Of a stretch of 64,000 bases of DNA, positions 25,160-33,706 are shown in pieces; position 1 is the stretch's first letter, and every line of letters begins with the position of its first letter. The translations under genes and the position numbers were made by a program. The stretch is from Candidatus Tectimicrobiota bacterium (GTDB lineage: Bacteria; Tectomicrobia; Entotheonellia; Entotheonellales; Entotheonellaceae). Location: positions 62,001-126,000 of the forward strand of contig BPKO01000004.1 in NCBI GenBank assembly GCA_026005175.1, read 5' to 3'. The notes below the pieces were generated by a model. It was not told the origin of the DNA. It made no database searches and saw only the letters and a program-made list of their open reading frames with translations.

Positions 25160-27205
25160 TTATGCAGCGACGGTGATGAGCAAGTTGCCCCACGGGTCCA
25201 CCTCGGCCACGTCGCCCGGCAAGAGCAGCGTCGTCGCCTCCTGCTCCTCCACCAGGGCCGGGCCGCGCAGCACGGCGCCGGCAGCCAGGCGCTCGCGGGC
25301 GTAGACGGGGCAGCGCACCAGGCCGCCGCTTTCCGGCACGTACGCCTGGCGCCAGCCCACGGGAGCCGCCACGGGCGCCGGGGACAGGCGAGGCAGGGCG
25401 AGCGCCGGAGGCGGGGCGCTGGCGGTAACTTTCCAGGTGACGATTTCCACTTCGGCCTGGGCGTCGCGGTAGCCGTAAGTGGCGGCATAGGCCTGGGCAA
25501 AGGCCTGGCGCACCGCGGCAAGCGTCTCGGCCTGCCAGGGGCCGCCCGGCACCGGCACCTCCAGCTCGTGGCCTTGTCCCACGTAGCGCATGGCCAGGGT
25601 GCGCTGCAAGGTGCAGGGCTGCTGCGGCGCCGCCGTGGCCACCAGGCGCCGGCCGGCCGCTTCCAGCTCGGCAAAGAGGCCCTCTGCCACCGCCACCGCC
25701 GCGGCGTCGAGGCGCGTCAGCCGCGTGCGCTCCAGATCAAAGCGCACCCCCGCCACCAGCAGCCCCAGGGCCGAGGCCACGCCGGCCGCCACGGGCACGA
25801 GCACGCGGCGCATGCCCAGGGCGCGCGCCAGGCGCGTGGCGTGCAGCGGGCCGGCGCCGCCAAACGCCACCAGGGTAAAGCGCCGCGGGTCCTTGCCGCG
25901 CTCCACCGACACCATGCGCGCCGCCTGCGCCATGCTGGCGGTTACCGTCTCGTAAATGCCCCAGGCGGCCCGCGTGACGTCCAGGCCCAAGGGGCGGGCA
26001 ATCTGCTCGGCCACGGCGCGGGTGGCCGCCGCGGCGTCGAGGCGCAAGGCGCCGCCCAGAAAGTTGTCGGGATTCAGGTAGCCCAGCACCAGGTTGGCAT
26101 CGGTCACCGTGGCCGCAGTGCCGCCCAGGCCGTAGCAGGCCGGCCCGGGCTGCGCCCCGGCGCTTTCGGGCCCCACGGCAATCACCCCCAGGCGCAGGCG
26201 GGCGATACTGCCGCCGCCGGCGCCGATCTCGCACAGGTCTATTGAGGGCACGGTGAGCGGCAGGCCGCTGCCGGGCTTGAGCTGCACGCGGTCGACCTCG
26301 AACTCGCCGGTCACCGCCGGCTGGCCGCCCTCGATGAGGCAGAGCTTGGCCGTGGTGCCGCCCATGTCAAAGGCGATGAGGTCAGGAAGGCCCAGCTGGC
26401 GCCCGAGATAAGCGGCCAGCAGGGCGCCGGCGGCCGGTCCCGACTCGATCAAGCGCACCGGAAAGCGGCGCATCTCCTCGGCGGTGGCAATGCCACCGTT
26501 GGACTGCATGACGTAAAGCGGCGGCGCCAGGCCGCGGCGGCGCAGTTCCTGCTGCAAGGTGCCAAGGTAGGCGTGCACGCGCGGCATGACGTAGGCATTG
26601 GCCACCGTGGTGCTGGTGCGCTCGTACTCGCGGATCTTGGGGGCCACCTGCGAGGAGAGAGACAGGAGCAACTGCGGCGCCACGGCAGCGGCAAGGGCGG
26701 CAAGGCGCGCCTCGTGCACCGGGTTGGCGTAGGCGTGCAGCAAGCAAATGGCCAGCGACTGCACCCCTGCGGCTTGCAGCTGGCGCAGCGTCGCCGCCGC
26801 TTCCGCCTCGTCAAGCGGCGTCAGCACCGTGCCGTCGGCCGCCACGCGCTCGCTCACCTCGTAGATGCACCAGCGCGGCACCAGCGGCGGCGGCGTGTCG
26901 ATAAAGGGGTCGTAGAGCTCGTGGCGCTTCTGGCGGCGGATTTCCAGCACGTCGCGAAAGCCGCGCGTGGTGAGCAGCACCACCCCCTCGCCCTTGCGCT
27001 CGAGGATGACGTTGGTGGCCAGGGTGGTGCCGTGCACCAGCCGCTGCACGGACGCCAGTCCGGCGGGCAGCAACACGTCAAGCCCCTTGAGCACCGCCTG
27101 CGCCGGGTCGGCGGGGGTGGTCAGGCACTTGTAGCGCCGCAGCCGGCCCTCGGCATAGAGCACAAAATCGGTAAACGTGCCGCCCACGTCGATGCCCAGG
27201 TACAT
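25160..27205 (-). CDS. hyuA: Hydantoinase/oxoprolinase A subunit
   Basis: A 681-residue ATP-dependent HyuA-family protein. The N-terminal nucleotide-binding domain starts MYLGIDVGGTFTDFVLY. It continues with LVHGTTLATNVILERKG, SNGGIATAEEMRRFP, ESGPAAGALLAAYLG, FDMGGTTAKLCLIEGG and the Gly-rich GAGGGSIARL. A C-terminal domain of about 190 residues completes it. GGAGGGGAGAAC precedes the ATG, and a strong promoter lies at 27254-27226. It heads a four-gene operon: hyuA, hyuB, methyltransferase, amidase. Confidence 0.94.
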   Translation of the reverse strand: MYLGIDVGGTFTDFVLYAEGRLRRYKCLTTPADPAQAVLKGLDVLLPAGLASVQRLVHGTTLATNVILERKGEGVVLLTTRGFRDVLEIRRQKRHELYDPFIDTPPPLVPRWCIYEVSERVAADGTVLTPLDEAEAAATLRQLQAAGVQSLAICLLHAYANPVHEARLAALAAAVAPQLLLSLSSQVAPKIREYERTSTTVANAYVMPRVHAYLGTLQQELRRRGLAPPLYVMQSNGGIATAEEMRRFPVRLIESGPAAGALLAAYLGRQLGLPDLIAFDMGGTTAKLCLIEGGQPAVTGEFEVDRVQLKPGSGLPLTVPSIDLCEIGAGGGSIARLRLGVIAVGPESAGAQPGPACYGLGGTAATVTDANLVLGYLNPDNFLGGALRLDAAAATRAVAEQIARPLGLDVTRAAWGIYETVTASMAQAARMVSVERGKDPRRFTLVAFGGAGPLHATRLARALGMRRVLVPVAAGVASALGLLVAGVRFDLERTRLTRLDAAAVAVAEGLFAELEAAGRRLVATAAPQQPCTLQRTLAMRYVGQGHELEVPVPGGPWQAETLAAVRQAFAQAYAATYGYRDAQAEVEIVTWKVTASAPPPALALPRLSPAPVAAPVGWRQAYVPESGGLVRCPVYARERLAAGAVLRGPALVEEQEATTLLLPGDVAEVDPWGNLLITVAA

Positions 27206-27225
27206 GTTCTCCCCTCCGCACCGGC

Positions 27226-27254
27226 GTTGTACCGCCCTTGTGCAGGCCTGTCAA
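27226..27254 (-). promoter_or_regulatory. Promoter of the hyuAB operon
   Basis: On the minus strand TTGACA (27254-27249), a 17-bp spacer and TACAAC (27231-27226) precede the hyuA ATG by 20 bases. A plus-strand TTGACA at 27285-27290 may be the -35 of the divergent mreB promoter, but no convincing -10 follows it. Confidence 0.6.
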
Positions 27255-27369
27255 GCCGCGCCTGTTGCAACCTGCAATAAACGCTTGACAGGCCCCGTGG
27301 AATGCGTCAGCATTTGGCACGCGTGGCCCGCGCGGGGGCGGGCAGGGACCGTGGGAGGAGGAGAGGGCG

Positions 27370-28393
27370 GTGGTACTGCGGCGGCTGAGCGGTATGTGGT
27401 CGAGCGATCTGGCCATTGACCTGGGGACGGCCAACACCCTGGTGGCGGTGCGGGGCAAGGGGGGTGGTGCTGTGCGAGCCTTCGGTGATCAGCGTGCAGC
27501 GCCATACCAAGCGGGTGCTGGCCGTGGGCGCCGAAGCCAAGCGCATGCTCGGCCGGGCACCCGAGAGCATCGAGGTGATTCGCCCGCTGCGCGGCGGGGT
27601 GATTGCCGATTTTGAGGGCGCCATGGCCATGCTGCGCTATTTCATTACCAAAGTGCACCGGCGGCAGCGGCTGGTGCGGCCGCGCATCATTATCGGCGTG
27701 CCTTCGGGCATCACCCAGGTAGAAAAGCGGGCGGTACGGGAGTCGGGCGAGCTGGCCGGCGCCCGCGCCGTGTATCTCATCGAAGAGCCGATGGCGGCGG
27801 CCATCGGCGTGGGGCTCCCCATTGCCGAGCCGGTGGGCAACATGATTGTCGACATCGGCGGCGGCACCACGGAAGTGGCGGTGATCTCCCTGGCCGGGGT
27901 GGTTTACAGCCGCTCGGTGCGCGTCGCCGGCGATGCCATGGACGAGGCCATCGTCAACTACATGAAGCGCAAGTACAACCTGCTCATCGGCGACCGCACC
28001 GGCGAGGAAGTGAAAACGACGATTGGCACCGCGGTGCCCGAAGCGGAGCCGCGCGTCATGCCGGTAACCGGCCGCGACCTCTTCACCGGCTTGCCCAAAA
28101 CGGTGATGGTCTCCTCGCTGGAGATCTGCGACGCCCTGCTCGAGCCGGTGCAGGTCATCGTCGACACGGTGCGGGCGGCGCTCGAGCGCACCCCGCCGGA
28201 GCTGGCGGCGGACATCATCGACCACGGCGTCGTCATCACCGGCGGCGGGGCGCTGCTGCCCGGGCTCGACGTGCTGCTGCGCGAGGAAACCGGCCTGCCG
28301 GTGAGCGTGGCCAGCGAGCCGTTGCTTTCGGTGGTGCACGGGGTCAGCAGCCTGCTCGACGACTTCGACTTGCTGGCCAAAGTTTCGCTCTGA
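27370..28393 (+). CDS. mreB: Rod-shape protein MreB, interrupted by one frameshift
   Basis: An actin-like cytoskeletal ATPase of about 340 residues that guides lateral wall synthesis. The phosphate-1 motif SDLAIDLGTANTLV lies in the first frame. The rest lies in the second: LCEPSVISVQ, PSGITQVEKRAVRESGELAGA, IEEPMAAAIGVGLP, DIGGGTTEVAVISL and the adenine motif ITGGGALLPGLD. One extra G in the six-G run at 27459-27464 breaks VRGKGVVLCEP. The GTG at 27370 follows GGAGGAGAGG; an ATG eight codons later is an alternative start. No mreC, mreD or rodA follows, so it may be a stand-alone MreB paralogue. The lesion sits in a homopolymer and is probably a sequencing error. Confidence 0.88.
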
Positions 28394-28488
28394 GCGCTGC
28401 GGCGGGCCAGCGGGAAATATTTTGCCGGCGCGGGGCGTTTTCCCGACAGGCCGGACGCCGCCCCCTTGTAACCGCTGGAGGAGACCCC

Positions 28489-28974
28489 ATGGCACAGCCG
28501 CTCAAACCCGGAGATCTCTTTCCCACCTTCACGTTTCCCACGGTGCAGCACGGCACGCTCACTGTGCCGGCGGACTTAAGCCAGCGCTACACGGTGCTGC
28601 TCGTTTACCGCGCCCACTGGTGACCGTTTTGCCGTCAGCAGTTGGCTGACTACCAGGCACACCTCGAGTCGCTGGCCGCCCTCGACGTGGGGGTGGTGGC
28701 CTGTTCCACCGACCCTTTAGACAAAGCCCAGGAGACGGTGGCCGCCCTTGGCCTTACCTTTCCGGTAGGCTACGGCCTGCGCGTCCCCGAAGATGCCGAG
28801 CGCTTGGGCGCTGCCTGGGAGGAGGAACGCGGCATCATCCAGCCAAGCGAGTTTCTCCTCGACGGCCGCGGGCGCATCCTGCACAGCACGTACAGCAGCG
28901 GCCCCGTGGGGCGCATCCGCGCCGAGGACTTGCAGCGCCTGGTGCAGTTTCTCGAGCGCAAGCGCGGCGGCTGA
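28489..28974 (+). CDS. Peroxiredoxin/thioredoxin-fold protein with in-frame TGA, probable UxxC selenoprotein
   Basis: A 161-residue AhpC/TSA-like thiol oxidoreductase if TGA at 28621 is read as selenocysteine (residue 45). Before it come PGDLFPTFTFPT and YTVLLVYRAHW; after it PFCRQQLADYQ, VGVVACSTDPLDKAQETV, FPVGYGLR and a C-terminal FLLDGRGRILHSTYSSG. The active site would be U-P-F-C, the redox position of thioredoxin-like proteins; homologues have Cys at this site. Similarity continues without break across the TGA in one frame, so this is neither a stop nor a frameshift. A perfect 6-bp stem with a 5-base loop starts ten bases after the TGA, as bacterial SECIS elements do. TGGAGGAG precedes the ATG. 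SelA/B/C/D are outside the window. Confidence 0.85.
28621..28650 (+). promoter_or_regulatory. UGA codon plus putative bacterial SECIS hairpin
   Basis: TGA is at 28621-28623. GTCAGC (28634-28639) pairs perfectly with GCTGAC (28645-28650) around the loop AGTTG. Bacterial SECIS elements lie inside the coding region directly after the UGA and present a small G/U-containing loop to SelB at about this distance. The structure is seen; SelB binding is inferred. Confidence 0.65.
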
Positions 28975-29006
28975 TCCTGGCGCTGGGCAAGCGGCGCGCC
29001 GCCTGC

Positions 29007-29012
29007 TATACT
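29007..29012 (+). promoter_or_regulatory. Extended -10 element upstream of the 95-residue protein
   Basis: TATACT at 29007-29012 is preceded by TGC, an extended -10 form. No good -35 exists at 17 bp. It lies 33 bp before the ATG at 29046. Confidence 0.4.
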
Positions 29013-29045
29013 CTGCCATACCCTGTTCTGAATAAGGGCGACGTC

Positions 29046-29333
29046 ATGGCCATCCAGTGGACGCACACCCGCGCTGCCCTGGCGCAGCTGCAGCCGGGGC
29101 AGGCCAGCGCCTACCTGGCGCGGCTGCTGCTTAAAAGCCCGCAGATCATGGCGCAGGCGCGCCGCTTGCTGCGCCAGTATCCTCTTGACGACGAGCGCTT
29201 TGCCATTCACATGATCCACACCCTGCGCCGGCTGCTGCCCGGCCAGCTCGACGCCCTCTACGAGGCCGTGCTGCGGGATCTGATGGCCAACAAGCCGCGC
29301 CTGGCAAGCCCCCGAGAGGATGAAGCGCGATGA
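29046..29333 (+). CDS. Small conserved-looking hypothetical protein
   Basis: A 95-residue soluble protein that I cannot assign. It is predicted mostly helical, with WTHTRAALAQLQPGQASAYLA, a Pro-containing turn and ERFAIHMIHTLRRLLPGQLDALYEAVLRDL. It has no signal peptide, cysteine pair or known motif. AAGGGCGACGTC precedes the ATG. The stop overlaps the ATG of the oxidoreductase gene (ATGA), so the two are translated together. Codon use matches the neighbours, which supports it as real. Confidence 0.7.
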   Translation: MAIQWTHTRAALAQLQPGQASAYLARLLLKSPQIMAQARRLLRQYPLDDERFAIHMIHTLRRLLPGQLDALYEAVLRDLMANKPRLASPREDEAR

Positions 29334-30310
29334 CCATCGGCATTGCTCTGCTGGGAACCGGCGGCATTGCCACGCGCGGCTTTGCCCCGGCGGTGCGCGC
29401 CGTGGCAGGCGCCGAGCTGGTGGCGGTGCTCAGCCGCGACCGCGCCCGGGGCGAGGCCTTTGCCCGCCAGTTCGACATTCCCGAAGTCTACGACGACCTC
29501 GACGCGCTGCTGCGCAGCCCGCGCGTGCAGGCGGTGATCGTGGCCACCCCCGACGCCATCCACGAGCCGCAGGTGATTGCCGCTGCCGCGGCGGGGGTGC
29601 ACGTGCTGTGCGAAAAGCCGATGACCACCACCTACGCCGGCTGCCTGCGCATGGCCGAGGCGGTGCGCGCCAGCGGCATCACCTTTGCCATGGGCTACAC
29701 GCTGCGCTTCTCCGCCGCCCTGCAGCGCGTGGCCGAGCTCTTGCAGGCAGGACGCCTCGGCCAGGTGCGCTACGCCCGCCTCCTGTGGGCCGTCAAGGGC
29801 GCCTACGGCCCCGAAGCCTGGCGCGCCCACCGCCCGCAGGCGCACTACTGGGCCCTGAGCGCCGTGGGCACCCACCTTCTGGACTTGCTGCGCTGGTACT
29901 TCGGCGAGCCGGCCAGCGTGGGGGGCGCCATGGTGCGGCCCGCGTACGGAGGGCCTAACGACGAGCTCTCCACCCTGGTCTTTGACTACCCGGGCCGCCT
30001 GGTGGCCGAGCTCACCGCCTCGGTGCTCTTTGCCGGCGGCAACCGCCTGGAGCTCTACGGCGACGCCGGCACCCTGGTAGGCGAAAACCTCTTTGGCATG
30101 CAGGCCGCTCCCCCCACCCTCACCTGCAACGGCGAGCCGGTGGCTTATCCCCCCAACAACCCCTTTGTCGACGAGGTGGCCGATTTCGTGCAGGCTATTG
30201 AGGCGCGACGCCCGCCCCGTGCCACCCTCGACGACGGCGTGCGCAACGTGCAGATCCTCGAGGCGGCGCAGCAAGGCCCCCTGTCGCGGCCGCTGCCCCC
30301 CTACCCGTAA
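29330..30310 (+). CDS. Gfo/Idh/MocA family oxidoreductase
   Basis: A 326-residue NAD(P)-dependent dehydrogenase of sugar, inositol or biliverdin-reductase type. The Rossmann domain begins IGIALLGTGGIATRGFAPAV and has VIVATPDAIHEPQVIAAA. The catalytic Lys lies in VLCEKPMTTTYAGC. The C-terminal beta-sheet domain contains GTHLLDLLRWYFGEP. The start overlaps the stop of the preceding small gene. The MBL hydrolase follows after 12 bases. The substrate is not predictable. Confidence 0.92.
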   Translation: MTIGIALLGTGGIATRGFAPAVRAVAGAELVAVLSRDRARGEAFARQFDIPEVYDDLDALLRSPRVQAVIVATPDAIHEPQVIAAAAAGVHVLCEKPMTTTYAGCLRMAEAVRASGITFAMGYTLRFSAALQRVAELLQAGRLGQVRYARLLWAVKGAYGPEAWRAHRPQAHYWALSAVGTHLLDLLRWYFGEPASVGGAMVRPAYGGPNDELSTLVFDYPGRLVAELTASVLFAGGNRLELYGDAGTLVGENLFGMQAAPPTLTCNGEPVAYPPNNPFVDEVADFVQAIEARRPPRATLDDGVRNVQILEAAQQGPLSRPLPPYP

Positions 30311-30322
30311 GGAGGACCGGCC

Positions 30323-30967
30323 ATGATCTTCGAACAGCTCCCTGCCGGCGGCGACCGCAACTTCTGCTACCTCATCGGGGACGCCGAGCGCCGCTTGGGC
30401 GCCGTGGTCGACCCCGGCTACGACACCACCGCGCTGGAGGCGCGGGTGCGCGAGCTTGGCCTGCAGGTGATGTACGTCTTCAACACCCACACTCACCACG
30501 ACCACATCGCCGGCAACGCGGTGTTCCTCAGGCAAGGCGCCAAGCTGGCCGCCTACAAAGAGGCGCGGGTCAACCCCGAGGTCAAGCTCGACCACGGCGA
30601 CGAGCTCTTCGTCGGCCGCGTGCCCATCAAGGTACTCTTTACCCCTGGCCACTACCTGGACGCGATTTGCCTGCTGGTGGCCGGCCGCAAGCTGATCACC
30701 GGCGACACCCTGTTTGTGGGCTGCATCGGCGGCACCGGCTTTCAGGGCAGCAGCGCCGAAAAGCAGTTCCACAGCCTCTTCGAGATCCTGCTCAAGCTCG
30801 ACGACGCGGTCGAGGTCTACCCCGGCCACGACTACGGCCCCACCCCCTCTTCCACCATCGGCCACGAGCGCCGCCACAACCCTTTCCTGCAGCGCACCAA
30901 CTTCGAGGACTTCCTGTGGCTCAAAGCCCACTGGGAAGAGTACAAAGCTGCGCACGGCATCCCGTGA
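30323..30967 (+). CDS. MBL-fold metallo-hydrolase, glyoxalase II/ETHE1-like
   Basis: A 214-residue metallo-beta-lactamase fold hydrolase. The metal-binding signature is NTHTHHDHIAGN near residue 54; further ligands are in TPGHYLDA, ITGDTLFVGCIGG and VYPGHDYGP. The last motif resembles persulfide dioxygenase or glyoxalase II, which act on glutathione or other thiol esters. The C-terminal helices NPFLQRTNFEDFLWLK fit the glyoxalase II type. GGAGGACC precedes the ATG. It is probably co-transcribed with the Gfo/Idh gene. Confidence 0.9.
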   Translation: MIFEQLPAGGDRNFCYLIGDAERRLGAVVDPGYDTTALEARVRELGLQVMYVFNTHTHHDHIAGNAVFLRQGAKLAAYKEARVNPEVKLDHGDELFVGRVPIKVLFTPGHYLDAICLLVAGRKLITGDTLFVGCIGGTGFQGSSAEKQFHSLFEILLKLDDAVEVYPGHDYGPTPSSTIGHERRHNPFLQRTNFEDFLWLKAHWEEYKAAHGIP

Positions 30968-30977
30968 AGCCCGCCTC

Positions 30978-31007
30978 TTGACAGTCCCCGCCGGCCCGTG
31001 GTAACAC
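30978..31007 (+). promoter_or_regulatory. Promoter of the peptide ABC transporter operon
   Basis: TTGACA at 30978-30983, an 18-bp spacer and TAACAC at 31002-31007 precede the binding-protein ATG at 31083. Confidence 0.45.
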
Positions 31008-31082
31008 GGGAGCCGAGGACAACCGACCCGGCGGCAGGGCGGCCCCCTGCCGCCTGCCCGATCCGTGGAGGGAGGACGAAGG

Positions 31083-32681
31083 ATGAGGCGCACCCAGAGA
31101 GCCTTGCTCGGCGCGCTGCTGCTGGTGGCCCTGCTGGGGGGCCTGCCGGCGCGGGCGGCCGAGCAGCCGCGCTACGGCGGCATCGTTACCTGGTTTGACT
31201 ACGCCGATCCGGCACGCCTCGACGTGCACACCGAGTCGCCCCTGGGGGTGCAGCAGGCCACCGCCGGCGTTTACAGCGGCCTGCTGCAGTACGACCCCGA
31301 AAACCCCAGCCAGATCATCGCCGATCTGGCAGAGCGCTGGGAAGCCTCGGCCGACGGCACCGTGTACACGTTCCACCTGCGCCGCGGGGTGCAGTGGCAC
31401 GACGGCCAGCCCTTTAGCGCTGCCGATGTGCAGGCGACCTTTGACCGCATTCTGGCTCCGGACTTCCGCAGCCCGCGCTGTGGCTCCCTGCTCAAGCCGC
31501 TCGTCGAGCGCGTGGAGACGGTGGACGACTTCACGGTGCGCTTTCACCTCAAGTTCCCCGCCGCCACTTTTATCCCCTCGGTGGCTTCGGCCTGGTGCCG
31601 CATTGCCGCCAAGCACATTCTGGAGCGCGACGGCAACCTGCAGGACCCCAAGAGCCAGATCGGCACCGGTCCCTTCCGCTTCAAGCGCTACGAGCGCGGC
31701 AGCCTCATCGAGTGGGAGCGCAACCCGAACTACTACGACAAGCGCTACCCTTACGTCGACGGCGTGGTGCAGTACATCCTTAAAGGCGCAGCGCGGCAGC
31801 TGGCAGCGGCCAAGGCAGGCAAGATCATGCTCTGGGACACCTGGCCGCCGATGACCCGCAGCCAGGCCGAGGAACTCAAAAACGCCCGCGGTGACAAGAT
31901 TGAAATCTACGTCTGGCCCATCAACACCGTGTGGGCGGTGCACCTCAACACCACGCGGCCGCCTTTTGACAACCCCGACCTGCGCCTGGCCGTACACCTG
32001 GCCTTGAACCGCCAGGAGCTCTTTGACAAGGTCTTCGAGGGGGTGGGCGTGCCCTGCGCCATTCTCGACCCCAAGCTTTACGGCGACTGGGCGCTGCCCA
32101 TGGAAGAAGTCAAGGCCATGCCCGGCTGCCGGCAGCCCAAGACCCAGGACCTGGAAGAGGCCAAGCGGCTGGTGGCCAAGCACTACCCCAACGGCCTGGA
32201 CATCGAGGTGGCGGTGCGCTCGGTGGGCAACTACATCGACCGCGTGCAGCTGGTGGTGGCACAGCTGCGCGACATCGGCATCCGCGGCACCATCAAGACT
32301 TACGAGAGTGCTGCCGGCTACAGTGTTTACGGCAAAGGCGACTTCACCGTGATCGGCACCCAGGACACGGCGATGTTCTTGTCCGACCCCAGCGCGCCGT
32401 TTGCCATCCTGTTTACGTCTCAGGCCGGCCGCAACTGGGCGCGGCACAGCGACCCGCTCATCGACAAGCTGGCTGACGAGGGGCTGCGCGAGCAGAACCG
32501 CGACAAGCGCCGCGAGATCTACCACCGGCTGCAGCGCCACTTGCTGGCCGGCGGCAACGGCACGGTAATCGTCGGCTGGGTGGAAGGCTGGTTCTTCCGC
32601 GACAAGCGGCTGCGCAACTACCACCCGGCCAACACCGTGTACGACAACAACACCTTCATGAAGGTGTGGATCAGCAAGTAA
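31083..32681 (+). CDS. ABC transporter substrate-binding protein, DppA/OppA family (SBP_bac_5)
   Basis: A 532-residue periplasmic binding protein of the peptide/nickel family. Residues about 1-25 are a Sec signal ending LPARAAEQPRYGG, without a lipobox Cys, so it is probably free in the periplasm. Family blocks are LAERWEASADGTVYTFHLRRGVQWHDGQPF, IGTGPFRFKRYERG and DNPDLRLAVHLALNRQE. GGAGGGAGGAC precedes the ATG. It heads an operon with two permeases and a lytic transglycosylase gene. Peptides, or murein peptides given the transglycosylase, are possible ligands. Confidence 0.92.
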   Translation: MRRTQRALLGALLLVALLGGLPARAAEQPRYGGIVTWFDYADPARLDVHTESPLGVQQATAGVYSGLLQYDPENPSQIIADLAERWEASADGTVYTFHLRRGVQWHDGQPFSAADVQATFDRILAPDFRSPRCGSLLKPLVERVETVDDFTVRFHLKFPAATFIPSVASAWCRIAAKHILERDGNLQDPKSQIGTGPFRFKRYERGSLIEWERNPNYYDKRYPYVDGVVQYILKGAARQLAAAKAGKIMLWDTWPPMTRSQAEELKNARGDKIEIYVWPINTVWAVHLNTTRPPFDNPDLRLAVHLALNRQELFDKVFEGVGVPCAILDPKLYGDWALPMEEVKAMPGCRQPKTQDLEEAKRLVAKHYPNGLDIEVAVRSVGNYIDRVQLVVAQLRDIGIRGTIKTYESAAGYSVYGKGDFTVIGTQDTAMFLSDPSAPFAILFTSQAGRNWARHSDPLIDKLADEGLREQNRDKRREIYHRLQRHLLAGGNGTVIVGWVEGWFFRDKRLRNYHPANTVYDNNTFMKVWISK

Positions 32682-32733
32682 CCCAGGGCCGCGGCCGCTC
32701 CGCGCGGGCGGCCGCGGCGGCAGAGGACCCGCG

Positions 32734-33696
32734 GTGAGCACGTACATCCTGCGCCGCCTGCTGTTGTTTGTGCCCTCGCTCTTTGGTGTCACGGTGGTGA
32801 TTTTCGTGCTCATGCGCCTGGTACCGGGCGACATTGCCGAGATTCTGGCTTACGACGCCGGCTCGGAGTTTGCCGACGTGGCACAGAAGCAAATTGCCAA
32901 GATCCGGCGCGAGCTGGGGCTCGACCGGCCGCTGCTGGAGCAGTACGTCAACTGGCTGGCCGGGGCAGTGCGCGGCGACTTTGGCTACTCTTACTGGGAA
33001 AAGCGGCCGGTGATGCAGATCATCGAGGAGCGCTTCCCGCGCAGCATGGAGCTGGCGCTGCTCACCATCCTGCTGGCCATGCTGTGGGCCGTGCCCCTGG
33101 GGGTGATTTCGGCGGTGCGGCAGAACTCCTGGGCCGACTACCTGGTGCGCGTGCTCAGCATCAGCGGCCTGAGCATGCCTCTCTTCCTCACCGGCATCCT
33201 CATTCTCTACTTCCTGATTCGCTTCTTTTACTGGATGCCGCCGCTTGACTTCAAAGACTTTTTTGACAGCCCGCTGGAGAACCTGCAGCAGCTCATTTGG
33301 CCGGCGCTGGCGCAGGCGTTTTACATCAGCGCCCCCATCACCCGCCTGACGCGCTCGCAGATGCTCGACGTCATTCGCGAGGACTACGTGCGCACCGCCC
33401 GCGCCAAAGGGCTGCCCGAGCGCGCGGTGGTTTACCGCCACGCCCTGCGCAACGCCCTGCTGCCGGTGGTGACCTTTATCGGCTGGTGGGGCGGGCGGCT
33501 GCTGGGGGGCATCGTCATCATGGAAATTATTTTTGGCGTGCCGGGCATGGGCACCAGCCTCATCGAGGCGGTGCAGCACCGCGACTACCCCACGGTGCAG
33601 GCCATCGTCTTTCTCATGGCCCTGGTCTTTCTGGTGCTCAACCTGGTGATCGACTTGCTCTACGCCTGGCTCGACCCGAGAATTCGCTATACCTGA
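32734..33696 (+). CDS. Peptide ABC transporter permease, DppB-like
   Basis: A 320-residue inner-membrane permease of the DppB/OppB family with about six hydrophobic segments. It begins TYILRRLLLFVPSLFGVTVVIF, has the usual MRLVPGD motif and RELGLDRPLLEQYVNWL. The EAA loop DYVRTARAKGLPERAVVYRH contacts the ATPase. The GTG at 32734 follows AGAGGA. It is the first of two permeases, followed after ten bases by the DppC partner. Confidence 0.94.
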   Translation: MSTYILRRLLLFVPSLFGVTVVIFVLMRLVPGDIAEILAYDAGSEFADVAQKQIAKIRRELGLDRPLLEQYVNWLAGAVRGDFGYSYWEKRPVMQIIEERFPRSMELALLTILLAMLWAVPLGVISAVRQNSWADYLVRVLSISGLSMPLFLTGILILYFLIRFFYWMPPLDFKDFFDSPLENLQQLIWPALAQAFYISAPITRLTRSQMLDVIREDYVRTARAKGLPERAVVYRHALRNALLPVVTFIGWWGGRLLGGIVIMEIIFGVPGMGTSLIEAVQHRDYPTVQAIVFLMALVFLVLNLVIDLLYAWLDPRIRYT

Positions 33697-33706
33697 GGCA
33701 CGGGTA

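Noticed and set aside
28621-28623. TGA as an ordinary nonsense mutation
   Set aside because: The active-site position, the downstream Cys and the hairpin at the right distance make selenocysteine more likely than a pseudogene, though only reads and sel genes can settle it.
28422-28649. 75-codon plus-strand frame across the TGA region
   Set aside because: It is out of phase with the thioredoxin-fold sequence and has no homology. The frame through the TGA explains the whole region better.
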